A stretch of 64,000 nt of DNA from Anoxybacteroides tepidamans (GTDB lineage: Bacteria > Bacillota > Bacilli > Bacillales > Anoxybacillaceae), in contig NZ_JACHEP010000002.1 in the NCBI RefSeq assembly GCF_014201465.1, forward strand, positions 310,001 through 374,000, given 5' to 3'. How positions within the stretch are numbered: the stretch's first letter is position 1; each line of letters begins with the position of its first letter. This document shows positions 20,986-29,930 of the stretch, one piece after another. Made by a program: the position numbers and the translations under genes. The notes beneath the pieces are model-generated. The model made no database searches, was not told where the DNA came from, and saw nothing but the letters and a program-made list of their open reading frames with translations.

Positions 20986-21534
20986 TTATACTTCTAATGT
21001 TTTTTGACCTGGTTTCCAGTTTGCAGGGCAAAGGCCGCCTGTTTGCAATGCTTGAAGCACGCGCAACACTTCATCGACATCGCGGCCGATGTTGTTATGA
21101 TGAACAACTGCGTATTTTAACTCACCTTCTGGATCGATGATGAATAAACCGCGAAGCGCAATTCCTTCTTCTTCAATCAATACGCCATAATCGCGAGATA
21201 CTTGATGGTTTGTATCCGCTGCCAATGGATATTTAATTTCGCCAAGTCCGTTTTCTGTGCGCGGCATGTTGATCCACGCTTTATGAGAATATACAGAGTC
21301 TGTCGATACGCCGATGACAGCAGCATCTAAATCTGCAAATTCGTCGTAGCGGTCAGAAATGGCCGTAATTTCTGTTGGGCATACGAACGTGAAGTCTAAT
21401 GGATAGAAGAAAAGAACGGTCCATTTTCCGTTTCTCATGTTTTCTTCTAAGCTGACTGTACCAAAATCGCCGTTTGGTAAAACAGCTTTCATTTCAAAAC
21501 GTGGAGCTTGTTTACCTACCATACGTTCTGCCAT
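20986..21534 (-). CDS. ykuU: 2-Cys peroxiredoxin YkuU
   Basis: A 182-residue AhpC/TSA-type peroxiredoxin. The peroxidatic cysteine is in DFTFVCPTE (about residue 52) and the resolving cysteine in GGLCPANW near the C-terminus. It should reduce peroxides using a thioredoxin-like partner. The adjacent thioredoxin-like gene ykuV is broken, so another reductant must serve. GGAGGG precedes the ATG. Confidence 0.93.
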   Translation of the reverse strand: MAERMVGKQAPRFEMKAVLPNGDFGTVSLEENMRNGKWTVLFFYPLDFTFVCPTEITAISDRYDEFADLDAAVIGVSTDSVYSHKAWINMPRTENGLGEIKYPLAADTNHQVSRDYGVLIEEEGIALRGLFIIDPEGELKYAVVHHNNIGRDVDEVLRVLQALQTGGLCPANWKPGQKTLEV

Positions 21535-21737
21535 ATGATCCCTCCGGCAATTATTTTTATTAGGAAAACAAAATATGTTTTCTCAATCATCTAGCTTGTA
21601 TCCACATGCAATTACGCTAAACACAATATTTTTAGTCAATATTAAAATTAATTTACAAAGATATTTGTTTTTCGCATTTCATCCATGCCTTCTAACCTTA
21701 TTTTACTAATGAACAACAGTTGCAAAGAAAAAGACTA

Positions 21738-21768
21738 GGAAATGCGCCTAGCCTTTTTACGCACCGTT
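21738..21768. terminator. Terminator between ykuU promoter region and ykuS
   Basis: AAAGACTAGG and CCTAGCCTTT flank AAATGCG, with T tracts on both strands. It ends the ykuS unit on the minus strand. Confidence 0.65.
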
Positions 21769-22011
21769 CTAGCGCAATTTTTCTTCAACTTTTTCGCACA
21801 CTTCTTCCGCCGTTAAACCGCTTGCCTCAACCACAGCACCTGACGTGACAGTGTTTTGAATGCCCATAACGTTGGAATCTTGCCCGGTCACCACACAGCA
21901 ATCGCATCCTTTGGCGTCGCTTTCCTGCCGGAGCGGAACGACTTCATGCCCTCTTTCTTTTAATGCGGTTTGTACGTTTGTTAATGATGGTTCTACACCT
22001 ATTTTCGCCAT
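21769..22011 (-). CDS. ykuS: YkuS, UPF0180 family protein
   Basis: An 80-residue protein matching YkuS, with [20 protein letters not shown] and [17 protein letters not shown]. Function unknown. Three ATGs occur in a row; 22011 fits the family start, and GGAGGTGG lies upstream. Confidence 0.88.
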   Translation of the reverse strand: MAKIGVEPSLTNVQTALKERGHEVVPLRQESDAKGCDCCVVTGQDSNVMGIQNTVTSGAVVEASGLTAEEVCEKVEEKLR

Positions 22012-22069
22012 CATCATCCACCTCCTCACTTCTATAATGTGTCTTAATGAAGGTGAAAATATGCGAAAA

Positions 22070-23191
22070 TTAATTGTTTCCTTTCCATGAAATATACGAA
22101 GCCAGCAACGAAATCGCTTTATCAATAGCACGTTCATCAGGTGCAAGCTTGGCATGATGCAATCCGTATGGTGAATCGACACCGAGCCAAAACATAAACC
22201 CTGGAATTTTAGCAAGCATGTAGCCAAAATCTTCGCCTGTCATCGCTTCTTTGCAACGGACAACATGAACGTCCGAAAGCTGTTTGGCAAAGTTCATAAA
22301 TTCTTTTGTCAATGTCTCATCATTATACACTTGATGGTAAAGCGAACCGTAATCGATCGTTGCCTCGCATTGGTAAGCGATTTCGATGCCTTTCACAATC
22401 GCTTCAATTCGCTCTTTTACTTTTTGCATCGATTCGACCGATAATGTGCGAATCGTGCCTTCTAAGCGAGCACGTTCCGCAATGACATTTTGCACCGTCC
22501 CCCCAGAAATTTTCCCGATCGTAATGACGGCGCTATCAAGCGGATCGACGTTGCGCGCGACAATTGACTGAAGCTGTGTGACAAGCGAACAAGCCGCGAC
22601 GACCATATCGTTCGCTAAATGCGGAAATGCTGCATGACCGCCTTTTCCTTTCAGATCAATAAACAGTTCTGATGTATTCGCAAATAACAATCCTTCTTTC
22701 GTCGCAATCGTGCCAACCGGATATTCTGGGGCGATATGTAAAGCGACGATCATATCAGGCATCCATTGTTTCATCGTGTCGCTTTCAAGCATCGGCAAGG
22801 CGCCGCCCGGACCTTCCTCCGCCGGCTGAAAAATGAATAGCAGATCGTCACGGATCGGATGATGAACAAAATGCGTCAACACGCCAAGAGCAATGCTCAT
22901 ATGAAAATCATGACCGCACGCATGCATGTTCCCTTCATGCTCCGAACGATACGATACATCGGTGTCTTCTTTAATTGGCAAGCCATCCATATCGGCGCGA
23001 TAAGCAATTGTTTTAGTCGGTTGCAGACCATGAATTTTAGCAAAAATGCCTGTTCGCCATGTTTTTACTTCGAGCCGCTCTTGAGGCAATGTAGAAATGT
23101 AGTCTAATAAGTATTGCTGTGTTTTAAATTCTTGAAAGCCGAGCTCAGGAATTTTGTGCAAAGCACGGCGAATCGAAACAAATTGACTCAT
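22070..23191 (-). CDS. dapL: N-acetyldiaminopimelate deacetylase (YkuR)
   Basis: This M20-family metallopeptidase removes the acetyl group in the acetylase branch of lysine and peptidoglycan diaminopimelate synthesis. Metal motifs [10 protein letters not shown] and the catalytic EEGPGG are visible, as is the dimerisation domain after residue 170. The start at 23191 ([18 protein letters not shown]) follows AAAGGAG, giving 373 residues. It is downstream of dapH and works on the product of that pathway. Confidence 0.92.
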   Translation of the reverse strand: MSQFVSIRRALHKIPELGFQEFKTQQYLLDYISTLPQERLEVKTWRTGIFAKIHGLQPTKTIAYRADMDGLPIKEDTDVSYRSEHEGNMHACGHDFHMSIALGVLTHFVHHPIRDDLLFIFQPAEEGPGGALPMLESDTMKQWMPDMIVALHIAPEYPVGTIATKEGLLFANTSELFIDLKGKGGHAAFPHLANDMVVAACSLVTQLQSIVARNVDPLDSAVITIGKISGGTVQNVIAERARLEGTIRTLSVESMQKVKERIEAIVKGIEIAYQCEATIDYGSLYHQVYNDETLTKEFMNFAKQLSDVHVVRCKEAMTGEDFGYMLAKIPGFMFWLGVDSPYGLHHAKLAPDERAIDKAISLLASYISWKGNN

Positions 23192-23294
23192 CTTCGTCCT
23201 CTCCTTTGCAAAAAAGCGTGGAATATCTCCACGCTTAACATCTCCATTTTTCTTAAACTGTCTAGCTCCAGCAGGCAGACCATTTCCGCTTTTC

Positions 23295-24005
23295 TTATAA
23301 TTGACGCAATTCTTGTTTGATTTCTGTTTTAGATTTTGTTTTTTCGTCGATTTGCTTAATGACGCGAGCTGGTACGCCGGCAACCACTGTGTACGGAGGC
23401 ACGTCTTCAATGACGACGGCACCAGCTGCTACCACCGCACCTTTTCCTACTGTCACTCCTTCTAAAATGACCGCGTTCGCACCGATGACAACATCATCTT
23501 CTACGATGACAGGCTTGGCAGAAGGCGGCTCAATGACTCCTGCTAATACGGCACCAGCTCCAACATGGCAGTTTTTCCCTACCGTTGCCCGCCCGCCGAG
23601 CACCGCATTCATATCAATCATCGTACCTTCGCCTACAACGGCACCGATATTAATGACCGCACCCATCATAATGACCGCATTATCGCCAATTTCGACTTGG
23701 TCGCGAATGATCGCGCCTGGTTCAATGCGCGCTTTAATTCCTTTTAAATCGAGAAGGGGAATGGCCGAGTTCCGGCGGTCGTTTTCGATGACATAATCTT
23801 CAATGCGATCTTTGTTCGCTTCTAGCGCTGCTTGAATTTCTTGCCATTCGCCAAATACAACGCCCGTATTTCCCGTAATAAATGTTTTGGAATTTGCACC
23901 AAAATCAATTCCTTCTAAATTTCCTTTTATGTATACTTTGACAGGTGTTGCTTTTTTGCTGTTTTGAATAAACGCAATAATTTCGTTTGCATCCATCATT
24001 TTCAT
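23295..24005 (-). CDS. dapH: Tetrahydrodipicolinate N-acetyltransferase
   Basis: A 236-residue left-handed beta-helix acyltransferase with hexapeptide repeats (for example [22 protein letters not shown]). It acetylates tetrahydrodipicolinate with acetyl-CoA in lysine synthesis. Length equals B. subtilis DapH (YkuQ). GAGGAGG precedes the ATG. The deacetylase gene follows on the same strand after about 100 bases that contain a short hairpin (CGTGGA/TCCACG). Confidence 0.94.
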   Translation of the reverse strand: MKMMDANEIIAFIQNSKKATPVKVYIKGNLEGIDFGANSKTFITGNTGVVFGEWQEIQAALEANKDRIEDYVIENDRRNSAIPLLDLKGIKARIEPGAIIRDQVEIGDNAVIMMGAVINIGAVVGEGTMIDMNAVLGGRATVGKNCHVGAGAVLAGVIEPPSAKPVIVEDDVVIGANAVILEGVTVGKGAVVAAGAVVIEDVPPYTVVAGVPARVIKQIDEKTKSKTEIKQELRQL

Positions 24006-24083
24006 TGCAGCATCCTCCTCTTTTGTTCTCTTATTTTTTTACTTTAGCAAAACAAAGTTCACGCTGACAAGCATAAATTTAAT

Positions 24084-24542
24084 TTACGACTCACGGTGAT
24101 TAAAGCGGCGCAGCTGTTTATTGAGACGTTTTAATACTTCGCGTCTTGTAAAAATCCCTTCAAAATAACCGTTTTCGTTTTCGACGCAAACGAACGGATG
24201 GTTCACAACCAGTTCGATTCCTTTCATGATATCGTCATTCAAGGAGAGCCGTGGAATGTCTTTATTCATCACTTCTTCTACTTTCATCTTTTCTAATCGC
24301 TCAAATTCGATTCGCTCGAGCCCTAAAATGGCATCCATGATCGCCGTCATGCTAATGAGTCCATGAAGTTTATACGATGTATCGAGCACAGGAATCGCGG
24401 AATAGCCCGTTTTTGTTAATACTAACAAAGCGTGATCTAAATAATTTCCGATTTGAACGTGGGCAACTTTGTCAGAAGGAATAAGGAATTGCGCAATCGT
24501 CTTATCTAAAAATTGCTTGCTATTGAAACTGATCATGCTCAT
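24084..24542 (-). CDS. darB: CBS-domain c-di-AMP receptor DarB (YkuL)
   Basis: A 152-residue protein made of two CBS domains (about residues 15-75 and 85-145). It matches YkuL, which in B. subtilis binds c-di-AMP and, when free, stimulates the (p)ppGpp synthetase Rel and pyruvate carboxylase. The second domain motif GYFEGIFTRREVLKRL is typical. The start ATG is preceded by AAGGCGG. KtrC, another protein of the c-di-AMP and potassium network, lies in the same window. Confidence 0.87.
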   Translation of the reverse strand: MSMISFNSKQFLDKTIAQFLIPSDKVAHVQIGNYLDHALLVLTKTGYSAIPVLDTSYKLHGLISMTAIMDAILGLERIEFERLEKMKVEEVMNKDIPRLSLNDDIMKGIELVVNHPFVCVENENGYFEGIFTRREVLKRLNKQLRRFNHRES

Positions 24543-24597
24543 TTTCCGCCTTTCTCTTATACTTCCTACCTTTTTAGTTTAACATACTCAACGCGTT

Positions 24598-24625
24598 TAC
24601 AAAAAAAATAACTACCGCCTTAAAG
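24598..24625 (-). terminator. abbA terminator
   Basis: AACTATCGCTTT and AAGGCGGTAGTT pair imperfectly, followed by ATTTTTTTT on the minus strand; the hairpin overlaps the last abbA codons. Confidence 0.7.
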
Positions 24626-24820
24626 CGATAGTTCCTCACGAATTCGATGATACAGCTTCACTAAATTTTTATATCGCGCTTCGTCGGCTTGTTTGTACCC
24701 GTTTTCAATATCAGCGAGTTCACTGCTAATAATCTCCAATGCATAGTGCTGGGTAAATAACACATCCAACAACAAATTTTGTTCGTCTAAAGACAATCGT
24801 TCGGGCCATTGTTTCTTCAT
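24620..24820 (-). CDS. abbA: Antirepressor of AbrB, AbbA
   Basis: A 66-residue protein matching AbbA (YkzF), with LSLDEQNLLLDVLFTQHYALEIISSEL and YKNLVKLYHRIREE. In B. subtilis it mimics DNA and binds the transition-state regulator AbrB, relieving repression early in sporulation. The gene sits between ykuJ and darB as in B. subtilis. GGAGGAG precedes the ATG. Confidence 0.85.
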   Translation of the reverse strand: MKKQWPERLSLDEQNLLLDVLFTQHYALEIISSELADIENGYKQADEARYKNLVKLYHRIREELSL

Positions 24821-24917
24821 AAACTACTCCTCCTTGCTATCGTCCATTAGAGTATATATTCAAAAAAGCGAAAAAAAGTCCAAAAAATAAAAAGCCTTCG
24901 CTAACGGGAAGACTTTT

Positions 24918-25067
24918 TTAGCCTTTACTTGTGTAAACATTGCGCAACACAAAGCGGCAAGAAGGACATGTATAAATGACATTTTCGTTCGACTGTGCTG
25001 TTAACACATCTTCTAAATGCGCCTGTTTTTGACATATCGGACACATGACAACAGGTCGTTTCACCAT
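24918..25067 (-). CDS. Small zinc-ribbon protein coupled to ykuJ
   Basis: A 49-residue protein with two CxxC pairs (MCPIC near residue 10 and TCPSC near residue 35), so a zinc ribbon is likely. Its ATG overlaps the ykuJ stop in TAATG, which suggests translational coupling. The role is unknown. Confidence 0.75.
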   Translation of the reverse strand: MVKRPVVMCPICQKQAHLEDVLTAQSNENVIYTCPSCRFVLRNVYTSKG

Positions 25068-25324
25068 TATATCGCCTCACCTTTTTCATTTAGCAGTTCA
25101 AAAATTTCGATGGCAATCATATCAATGTTGTCAAATTGATACGTTTTCGGCTTTTTCCCCTTTTCATACACTTCTAGCATGAACATGTCGTTTTTGGCTA
25201 AATACGTGACGCTGCATTTTCTCTCACCATTCACTTCAAAATTTCGTTGTGGTGCTTCACTTCCATTCGTTTCTTGATCGCGAAGGTGCATCAAACGTTG
25301 GATAATTCCTAACAATTGAGACAT
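25067..25324 (-). CDS. ykuJ: YkuJ family protein
   Basis: An 85-residue protein matching YkuJ (PF08796), with SVTYLAKNDMFMLEVYEKGKKPKTYQFDNIDM. It is soluble and has no known function. AAAGGGGAAG precedes the ATG. It is the first gene of a two-gene unit with the zinc-ribbon gene. Confidence 0.85.
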   Translation of the reverse strand: MSQLLGIIQRLMHLRDQETNGSEAPQRNFEVNGERKCSVTYLAKNDMFMLEVYEKGKKPKTYQFDNIDMIAIEIFELLNEKGEAI

Positions 25325-25425
25325 AAACTCTTCCCCTTTCTTCCGGACAACGAGCTGCTTATAGTATGAGCTCGAATAACAGTAAAAATAAGCGCATATC
25401 GCTGTTTCTTTCCATCCCTATTATA

Positions 25426-25459
25426 ACAAAAAAGGCAATCCTTTCATAGGACTGCCCGT
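25426..25459 (-). terminator. Terminator of the 25468-25704 gene
   Basis: GGGCAGTCCT and AGGATTGCC pair around ATGAA, followed by TTTTTTG on the minus strand. Confidence 0.75.
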
Positions 25460-25467
25460 TGTGTATC

Positions 25468-25704
25468 TTACCATCCTGTATTCATGGCTAAATAAATAAT
25501 CGATCCAGCTGCTAATAACCCTGCCAAAAGATACGCTAAAAGAACAGGGTTACGAATATAAGGATGCTCTTGTATTTTTTCATTCACTGGCGCATCATGT
25601 TCTTCTTGCAGCTTTTGACGTCTGCCGAGTGAATACGTATACACAAATCCAATGACAGCAATGAACAGTACAAGTATTGATAATATAAATGAAAATTGTG
25701 CCAT
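25468..25704 (-). CDS. Small two-helix membrane protein, unknown
   Basis: A 78-residue protein with transmembrane helices at about residues 5-25 and 53-73, joined by a charged loop (GRRQKLQEEHDAPVNEKIQE). It has a GAGGTGAAAA ribosome site. It follows ykuI, so it may be in the same transcript. I do not recognise the family. Confidence 0.6.
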   Translation of the reverse strand: MAQFSFILSILVLFIAVIGFVYTYSLGRRQKLQEEHDAPVNEKIQEHPYIRNPVLLAYLLAGLLAAGSIIYLAMNTGW

Positions 25705-25756
25705 CGTATTTTCACCTCACGCTTACTTTTCCACAAGCGCTTTATTTTATCCATTG

Positions 25757-26974
25757 TTAATAATGGGCGTCATGCTCAAATAAGTAGCTGTAAGATAAAT
25801 CGATAAACAAATAATGACGCTCGTCAATCGGATACGAATACGTGCGAATTGTTTCCCCCGTTTCGATATCCGCATACAAATCGGAAAGAATTCCCCGTCT
25901 TCGTGAGCGCATCCGAATAATGTTTTCTAAAAAATACGGGCGCCAACTCCAGTTTTTCATATAATACTCAGGCTGTAATTCCCACGTATCATTTCGTTTA
26001 AAAATGTTAGCCGACTGTTGAAACCCATCTTCATCGCATATATAGACACGAAAGCATGCATCACCAAGCTCCGCCGCTAAGAAAGAAATAAGTTCATTAA
26101 AGTCAGTAGCTTTTTTGTATTTCGCTAATAGTGTTGTAACTCGCTGCTGAAATTGTTCTGAAATGTTATACAGCGTTTGCAGCTTTTTCTTTTCTTGCTG
26201 AATAAAATGATGGCACTCTTGGCGCAGACGCTCTTTTAAAAAGTCAGACGGCAATAGGTTTGGAGACGGCTCCGCTAAATAATAGCCTTGATAATACCGG
26301 CCCCCGTTTCGCCAAGCGTATTGCAGTTGAAACGACGCTTCAATATCCTCATATAAAAGGGTCGCACCGATTTTTCTCGCCAGCAATGAAATAGAATAGA
26401 GCACGTCTTGATATGAATAGCTGATCGATGTTTTTCGCAATTCGCGCAAATCAATTTTTAAAATGTCCGGTGCTAACAAGCTGATTCGCTCGAGATTGCT
26501 GCTATGTTCCCCAATATTATCAAGGGCAATTTGAATGCCATATGTACGAATATACATTAATAAATGGCTAAGCTGACTGAAGTCCCCCTTAAAATGCTGC
26601 TCATTTATTTCTAACACAATGCGATCAAGCGGCAGTCCTTTTTCTTCATACTGAAAAAGAAGTTTTAAAAATGACTCCGCGCGATCGAGCATCAATAAGT
26701 TCGCATCGCGATTGAGAAAAATGAGAGTCGAACAGTCGTCAATGGCAAGAAAATGATCGAGCGCTTTTTTTGTCACCGTTTCATCAACTTCCAAACGAAA
26801 TTCTTCTGGAATCGTTTCATCATGAAAAAACGGCCCTAAACTATGTACATGTTCTCCTGACTTGTATCTGCCCAACACCTCATACCCAATCACACGATGT
26901 TCATCTGCGCTAAAAATAGCTTGGTAATACGGTATGACATGTTGTAAATTAGCTACAATATCTAATGCATCCAC
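25757..26974 (-). CDS. ykuI: EAL-domain protein YkuI
   Basis: A 405-residue protein with an N-terminal EAL domain (to about residue 245), a helical linker and a C-terminal PAS-like sensor domain, as in YkuI of B. subtilis, which binds c-di-GMP. Motifs are altered from active phosphodiesterases: EVL replaces EAL in YEVLGRYK, and ALDNIGEHSSN replaces the usual DDFG segment, so it is probably a receptor with weak or no hydrolysis. The start is a GTG at 26974, 6 bases after AAAGGAGGG. Confidence 0.88.
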   Translation of the reverse strand: MDALDIVANLQHVIPYYQAIFSADEHRVIGYEVLGRYKSGEHVHSLGPFFHDETIPEEFRLEVDETVTKKALDHFLAIDDCSTLIFLNRDANLLMLDRAESFLKLLFQYEEKGLPLDRIVLEINEQHFKGDFSQLSHLLMYIRTYGIQIALDNIGEHSSNLERISLLAPDILKIDLRELRKTSISYSYQDVLYSISLLARKIGATLLYEDIEASFQLQYAWRNGGRYYQGYYLAEPSPNLLPSDFLKERLRQECHHFIQQEKKKLQTLYNISEQFQQRVTTLLAKYKKATDFNELISFLAAELGDACFRVYICDEDGFQQSANIFKRNDTWELQPEYYMKNWSWRPYFLENIIRMRSRRRGILSDLYADIETGETIRTYSYPIDERHYLFIDLSYSYLFEHDAHY

Positions 26975-27062
26975 GTTGCTCCCTCCTTTTTTTTGCACTC
27001 GTCATTTTGCATATTATACCATATGACTCCCGTACCTCATAAAGAAAAAATCGCGGCCGTAC

Positions 27063-27313
27063 TATATAAATACAACTGGGAGGTTTAACTTATGGCGGAC
27101 GAAAAAGTAGACTCCCTATTTTTTCGACTGTCGGCGGCAAGTGTGTGACTTGCCTTCGTCACGCCTTCGCGTGACAGAGGACCGAACAACCAACCGCTTC
27201 ACAGACAAATGCATTTGTCTGGAAGCGGTGTTGTTCGGTCACCCGACAGTCGAAACATACCGATTACTCCATAAAAGACGAAAACGTTAAAGTTCCAAAT
27301 TGCATTTATATAT
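27063..27313 (+). repeat. Family B structured repeat, copy B2
   Basis: A full-length copy starting TAAATACAACTGGGAGGTTT and ending with the complement of ATGCAATTTGGAACTT, so the two ends form an imperfect inverted repeat. Inside are CGACTGTCG/CGACAGTCG, GTCACGC/GCGTGAC and the long arm GACCGAACAAC/GTTGTTCGGTC capped by CAGACAAATG/CATTTGTCTG. An 18-codon frame (MADEKVDSLFFRLS...) starts at 27092 with GGGAGG upstream. Confidence 0.75.
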
Positions 27314-27317
27314 TATT

Positions 27318-27362
27318 GTAAAAAAGCGAGCGGTTTCGTATAATTGAAACCGCTCATTTTTT
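27318..27362 (-). terminator. fadH terminator
   Basis: GAGCGGTTTC and GAAACCGCTC pair around AATTATAC, followed by a T run on the minus strand. Confidence 0.8.
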
Positions 27363-27364
27363 TA

Positions 27365-28129
27365 TTAGAATGGGTGCTGGTTCAGCCATTGTCCTCCGTC
27401 TATCGTAATGCATTCCCCATTAATGTAAGCCGCTTCATCCGAAAGTAAAAATGAGGCGAGGGCAGCAATTTCCTCCGGCGTACCAAGCCGGCCGAGCGGA
27501 ACGCTCTCTAATGTTCGCCTCGCTGCTTCTTCTGATTCCCAAAGCCGCTCTGCCCCTCCTGTCCGTTCAACCGGACCTGGAGCGATAGCGTTCACGCGGA
27601 TTCCGTATTTTCTCCCCCATTCGACCGCAAGCGTCCGCGTCATCGCTAATACCCCTGCTTTCGCGCACGCCGAATGAATGACGCCCGCTCCTGCATTCCA
27701 TGCATATGTAGCCACCATGTTGATGATCGAGCCTTTTTGGCCTTTATTAATCCAATAATTCCCCACTTCTCGGCTGCAATAAAACGTTCCGTTTAATACA
27801 ATATTAATGACGCTATTCCAACCGTTAATCGACAACTTTTCTGCTGGGCAAATAAAATTGCCGGCGGCGTTGTTGATTAATGCATCGATTTTTCCAAACT
27901 CCGCATCGGTGCGCTTGACCATTTCCGCCACGAGCTCCGGATCGCGTACATCCATTTGAATCGGCAATACGTTTCCGTTCGGTGATTCAATTTCTTTTTT
28001 CGCTTCTTCTAATGCCTCGAGCTTTCTCCCAGTGATGACGACATTAGCTCCTTCTTCTACAAATCGTTTCGCCATATATTTCCCCATACCGCTTGATCCG
28101 CCCGTTACGATGATAACTTTTCCCTTCAT
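27365..28129 (-). CDS. fadH: 2,4-dienoyl-CoA reductase (FadH/YkuF)
   Basis: A short-chain dehydrogenase for degradation of unsaturated fatty acids. The 254 residues carry the dinucleotide motif [15 protein letters not shown], the NNAAGNF motif and a GGxW end typical of this subfamily. The usual catalytic tyrosine is not in a YxxxK pattern: the region reads [22 protein letters not shown], as in related dienoyl-CoA reductases. The name follows synteny and similarity to B. subtilis YkuF. GGGGGAGAGG precedes the ATG. Confidence 0.85.
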   Translation of the reverse strand: MKGKVIIVTGGSSGMGKYMAKRFVEEGANVVITGRKLEALEEAKKEIESPNGNVLPIQMDVRDPELVAEMVKRTDAEFGKIDALINNAAGNFICPAEKLSINGWNSVINIVLNGTFYCSREVGNYWINKGQKGSIINMVATYAWNAGAGVIHSACAKAGVLAMTRTLAVEWGRKYGIRVNAIAPGPVERTGGAERLWESEEAARRTLESVPLGRLGTPEEIAALASFLLSDEAAYINGECITIDGGQWLNQHPF

Positions 28130-28280
28130 ACCTCTCCCCCTTAAAATGACTGATTATTCATTCATTTTTATTGTACCATAAATATACATAATTTTCTAAC
28201 ATTTCTTTTATTGATTTGTTGCTTTTCTGTTCCGCTTTTCCATTTTATAATATAACTAATTGTGAAAGGACGTATGGAAA

Positions 28281-29159
28281 ATGAAAATGATGACTCCAAT
28301 AACCAGAAGAACGTTTCTCAAAAAAAGTATCCTTTCTTTGTTAGGCGGCATGTTCGTTACTTCCTTCGGCTATTATTACGCCCGTTTTATCGAGCCAAAC
28401 CGGCTTACAATCACCAGCCATTCCATTTTCCATCCACTGATTCCAAAAAGCTTTGACGGCGTGAAAATCGTCCAGTTCAGCGATACACATCTCGGCCATT
28501 ATTATTCGCTTGCACATCTTCGCCGCATCGTCAAACAAATCAACGATATCAAGCCGGATCTCGTCTTTTTTACAGGGGATTTAATGGACGCGCCAAACAA
28601 ATACCGTTACGCGGATGACATCATTCCCATTTTTGCAGACATTCGCGCTCCGTTTGGAAAGTTTTGCATTTACGGTAACCACGACCACGGCGGATACGGG
28701 ACTCGTTTGTACAGGAAGGTTATGACCAAAGCCGGATTTCGCATGCTGGTAAATGAGCATGTCTTAATTGAACAGATCGACCAAAGTAAAATCGCTATCG
28801 CCGGCGCTGACGATCTTATGCTCGGCAAACCAAATTTTGATGATATGCTAAAAAAGATTCCGCCATCGACGTATACGATTTTGCTGTTGCATGAACCGGA
28901 CGGAGCGAAAGAAGCATCCCGTTACGGTGTACATTTGCAACTATCCGGCCATAGCCACGGTGGACAAATTCAGCTCCCGTTCATCGGTCCGCTCATTACA
29001 CCGCCGCTTGCCGTCCAATATTACGAAGGATTTTATCAAATTCAAGACATGACTCTTTATGTCAACCGCGGCTTAGGCACAACGAGAATGCCGTTTCGTT
29101 TTTTAACTCCTCCTGAACTGACTGTGTTTACATTAAAACATCAACCACCCTCGTCATAG
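28281..29159 (+). CDS. ykuE: Tat-exported metallophosphoesterase YkuE
   Basis: A 292-residue protein with a twin-arginine signal (TRRTFLKKS followed by a hydrophobic stretch) and a calcineurin-type phosphoesterase domain: FSDTHLGHYY, FTGDLMDAPN, YGNHDHGG and LSGHSHGGQ. B. subtilis YkuE is a Tat substrate of the TatAyCy pathway found at the cell wall. It ends with a stop-overlapping hairpin terminator (ACCACCC/GGGTGGT, 29146-29168). Confidence 0.9.
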   Translation: MKMMTPITRRTFLKKSILSLLGGMFVTSFGYYYARFIEPNRLTITSHSIFHPLIPKSFDGVKIVQFSDTHLGHYYSLAHLRRIVKQINDIKPDLVFFTGDLMDAPNKYRYADDIIPIFADIRAPFGKFCIYGNHDHGGYGTRLYRKVMTKAGFRMLVNEHVLIEQIDQSKIAIAGADDLMLGKPNFDDMLKKIPPSTYTILLLHEPDGAKEASRYGVHLQLSGHSHGGQIQLPFIGPLITPPLAVQYYEGFYQIQDMTLYVNRGLGTTRMPFRFLTPPELTVFTLKHQPPSS

Positions 29160-29172
29160 GGTGGTTGATTTA
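29146..29172 (+). terminator. ykuE terminator
   Basis: ACCACCC and GGGTGGT pair around TCGTCATA, which contains the stop codon, followed by a T-containing tail. Confidence 0.6.
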
Positions 29173-29526
29173 AAAAAGCGTATAGGCAAGCGCAAACAAC
29201 GCAATACTTCCAAAGATGGAAGCAACAATATATAAAAAGGCAAATACATACTGTCTTTGCCGCAACAGCTGCACCGCTTCAAGACTAAAAGTCGAAAACG
29301 TCGTAAATGCTCCAAAAAAGCCGACAGTCACAGCCGTTGGAATTGATAGATGGTAATTGAGCGCTAGAGCCGTCATCACTCCCAATCCGAAAGAACCGAG
29401 CCAGTTCACAATAACCATAGCAAGCGGAAACGCTCGAATGTTCACGCGAGCCGCCAACCACGCTCCAAACCAATAACGGCAGTATGCGCCAATCGCTCCT
29501 CCTAATGCAATGGCGATAAATTTCAA
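29170..29526 (-). CDS. crcB2: Fluoride channel CrcB/Fluc, second subunit
   Basis: A 118-residue four-helix membrane protein of the Fluc family with GGAIGAYCRYW, NWLGSFGLG and the FTTFSTFSLE motif. It begins at a TTG that overlaps the crcB1 stop (TTGA), with AAAGGAAG upstream, so its translation is coupled to crcB1. A frame open to 29904 is not real because it covers crcB1. Paired crcB genes usually form heterodimeric or dual-topology fluoride exporters. Confidence 0.9.
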   Translation of the reverse strand: MKFIAIALGGAIGAYCRYWFGAWLAARVNIRAFPLAMVIVNWLGSFGLGVMTALALNYHLSIPTAVTVGFFGAFTTFSTFSLEAVQLLRQRQYVFAFLYIVASIFGSIALFALAYTLF

Positions 29527-29915
29527 GGCGCTTCTTCCTTTCGTGCAAATTGTCCAGTAACCAGTAAGCCAATCCAGCCGGCCGCAAGCCCTGCGACAAG
29601 TGAAATCGCCACATAAACAAAGCTTGTCCATATGTATCCATTCGTAAACAGTTGAACAGCTTCCTTGCTGAACGTTGACATCGTTGTCAAGCCGCCGCAA
29701 AAGCCAGTGCCGATCACTGCTTTCACCCAATCGGCAAGCGGCTTTTTCATCACATATCCCGTCAATATTCCTAAAATAAACGAACCGACCATATTCACAA
29801 GAAAGGTAGCAATCGGCCATGGCGATTCGATCACCGTGCTGATCATATAGCGGCTGACGGCGCCAACCGCCCCGCCAACTGCCACAGCAACCCCTATTTT
29901 CCACATTCCGTTCAT
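29523..29915 (-). CDS. crcB1: Fluoride channel CrcB/Fluc, first subunit
   Basis: A 130-residue four-helix membrane protein with GGAVGAVSRYM, NMVGSFILG and GLTTMSTFSKEAV. It exports fluoride. It shares a stop/start overlap with crcB2. No fluoride riboswitch was found in the 15 bases between it and ppk. Confidence 0.9.
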   Translation of the reverse strand: MNGMWKIGVAVAVGGAVGAVSRYMISTVIESPWPIATFLVNMVGSFILGILTGYVMKKPLADWVKAVIGTGFCGGLTTMSTFSKEAVQLFTNGYIWTSFVYVAISLVAGLAAGWIGLLVTGQFARKEEAP

Positions 29916-29930
29916 GCTTTTCTTCCCTTT

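Noticed and set aside
29527-29904. N-terminal extension of crcB2
   Set aside because: It overlaps all of crcB1 in another frame. The TTG at 29526 has a ribosome site and gives the family length.
29916-29930. Fluoride riboswitch before crcB
   Set aside because: Only 15 bases separate crcB1 from ppk, too short for the aptamer.
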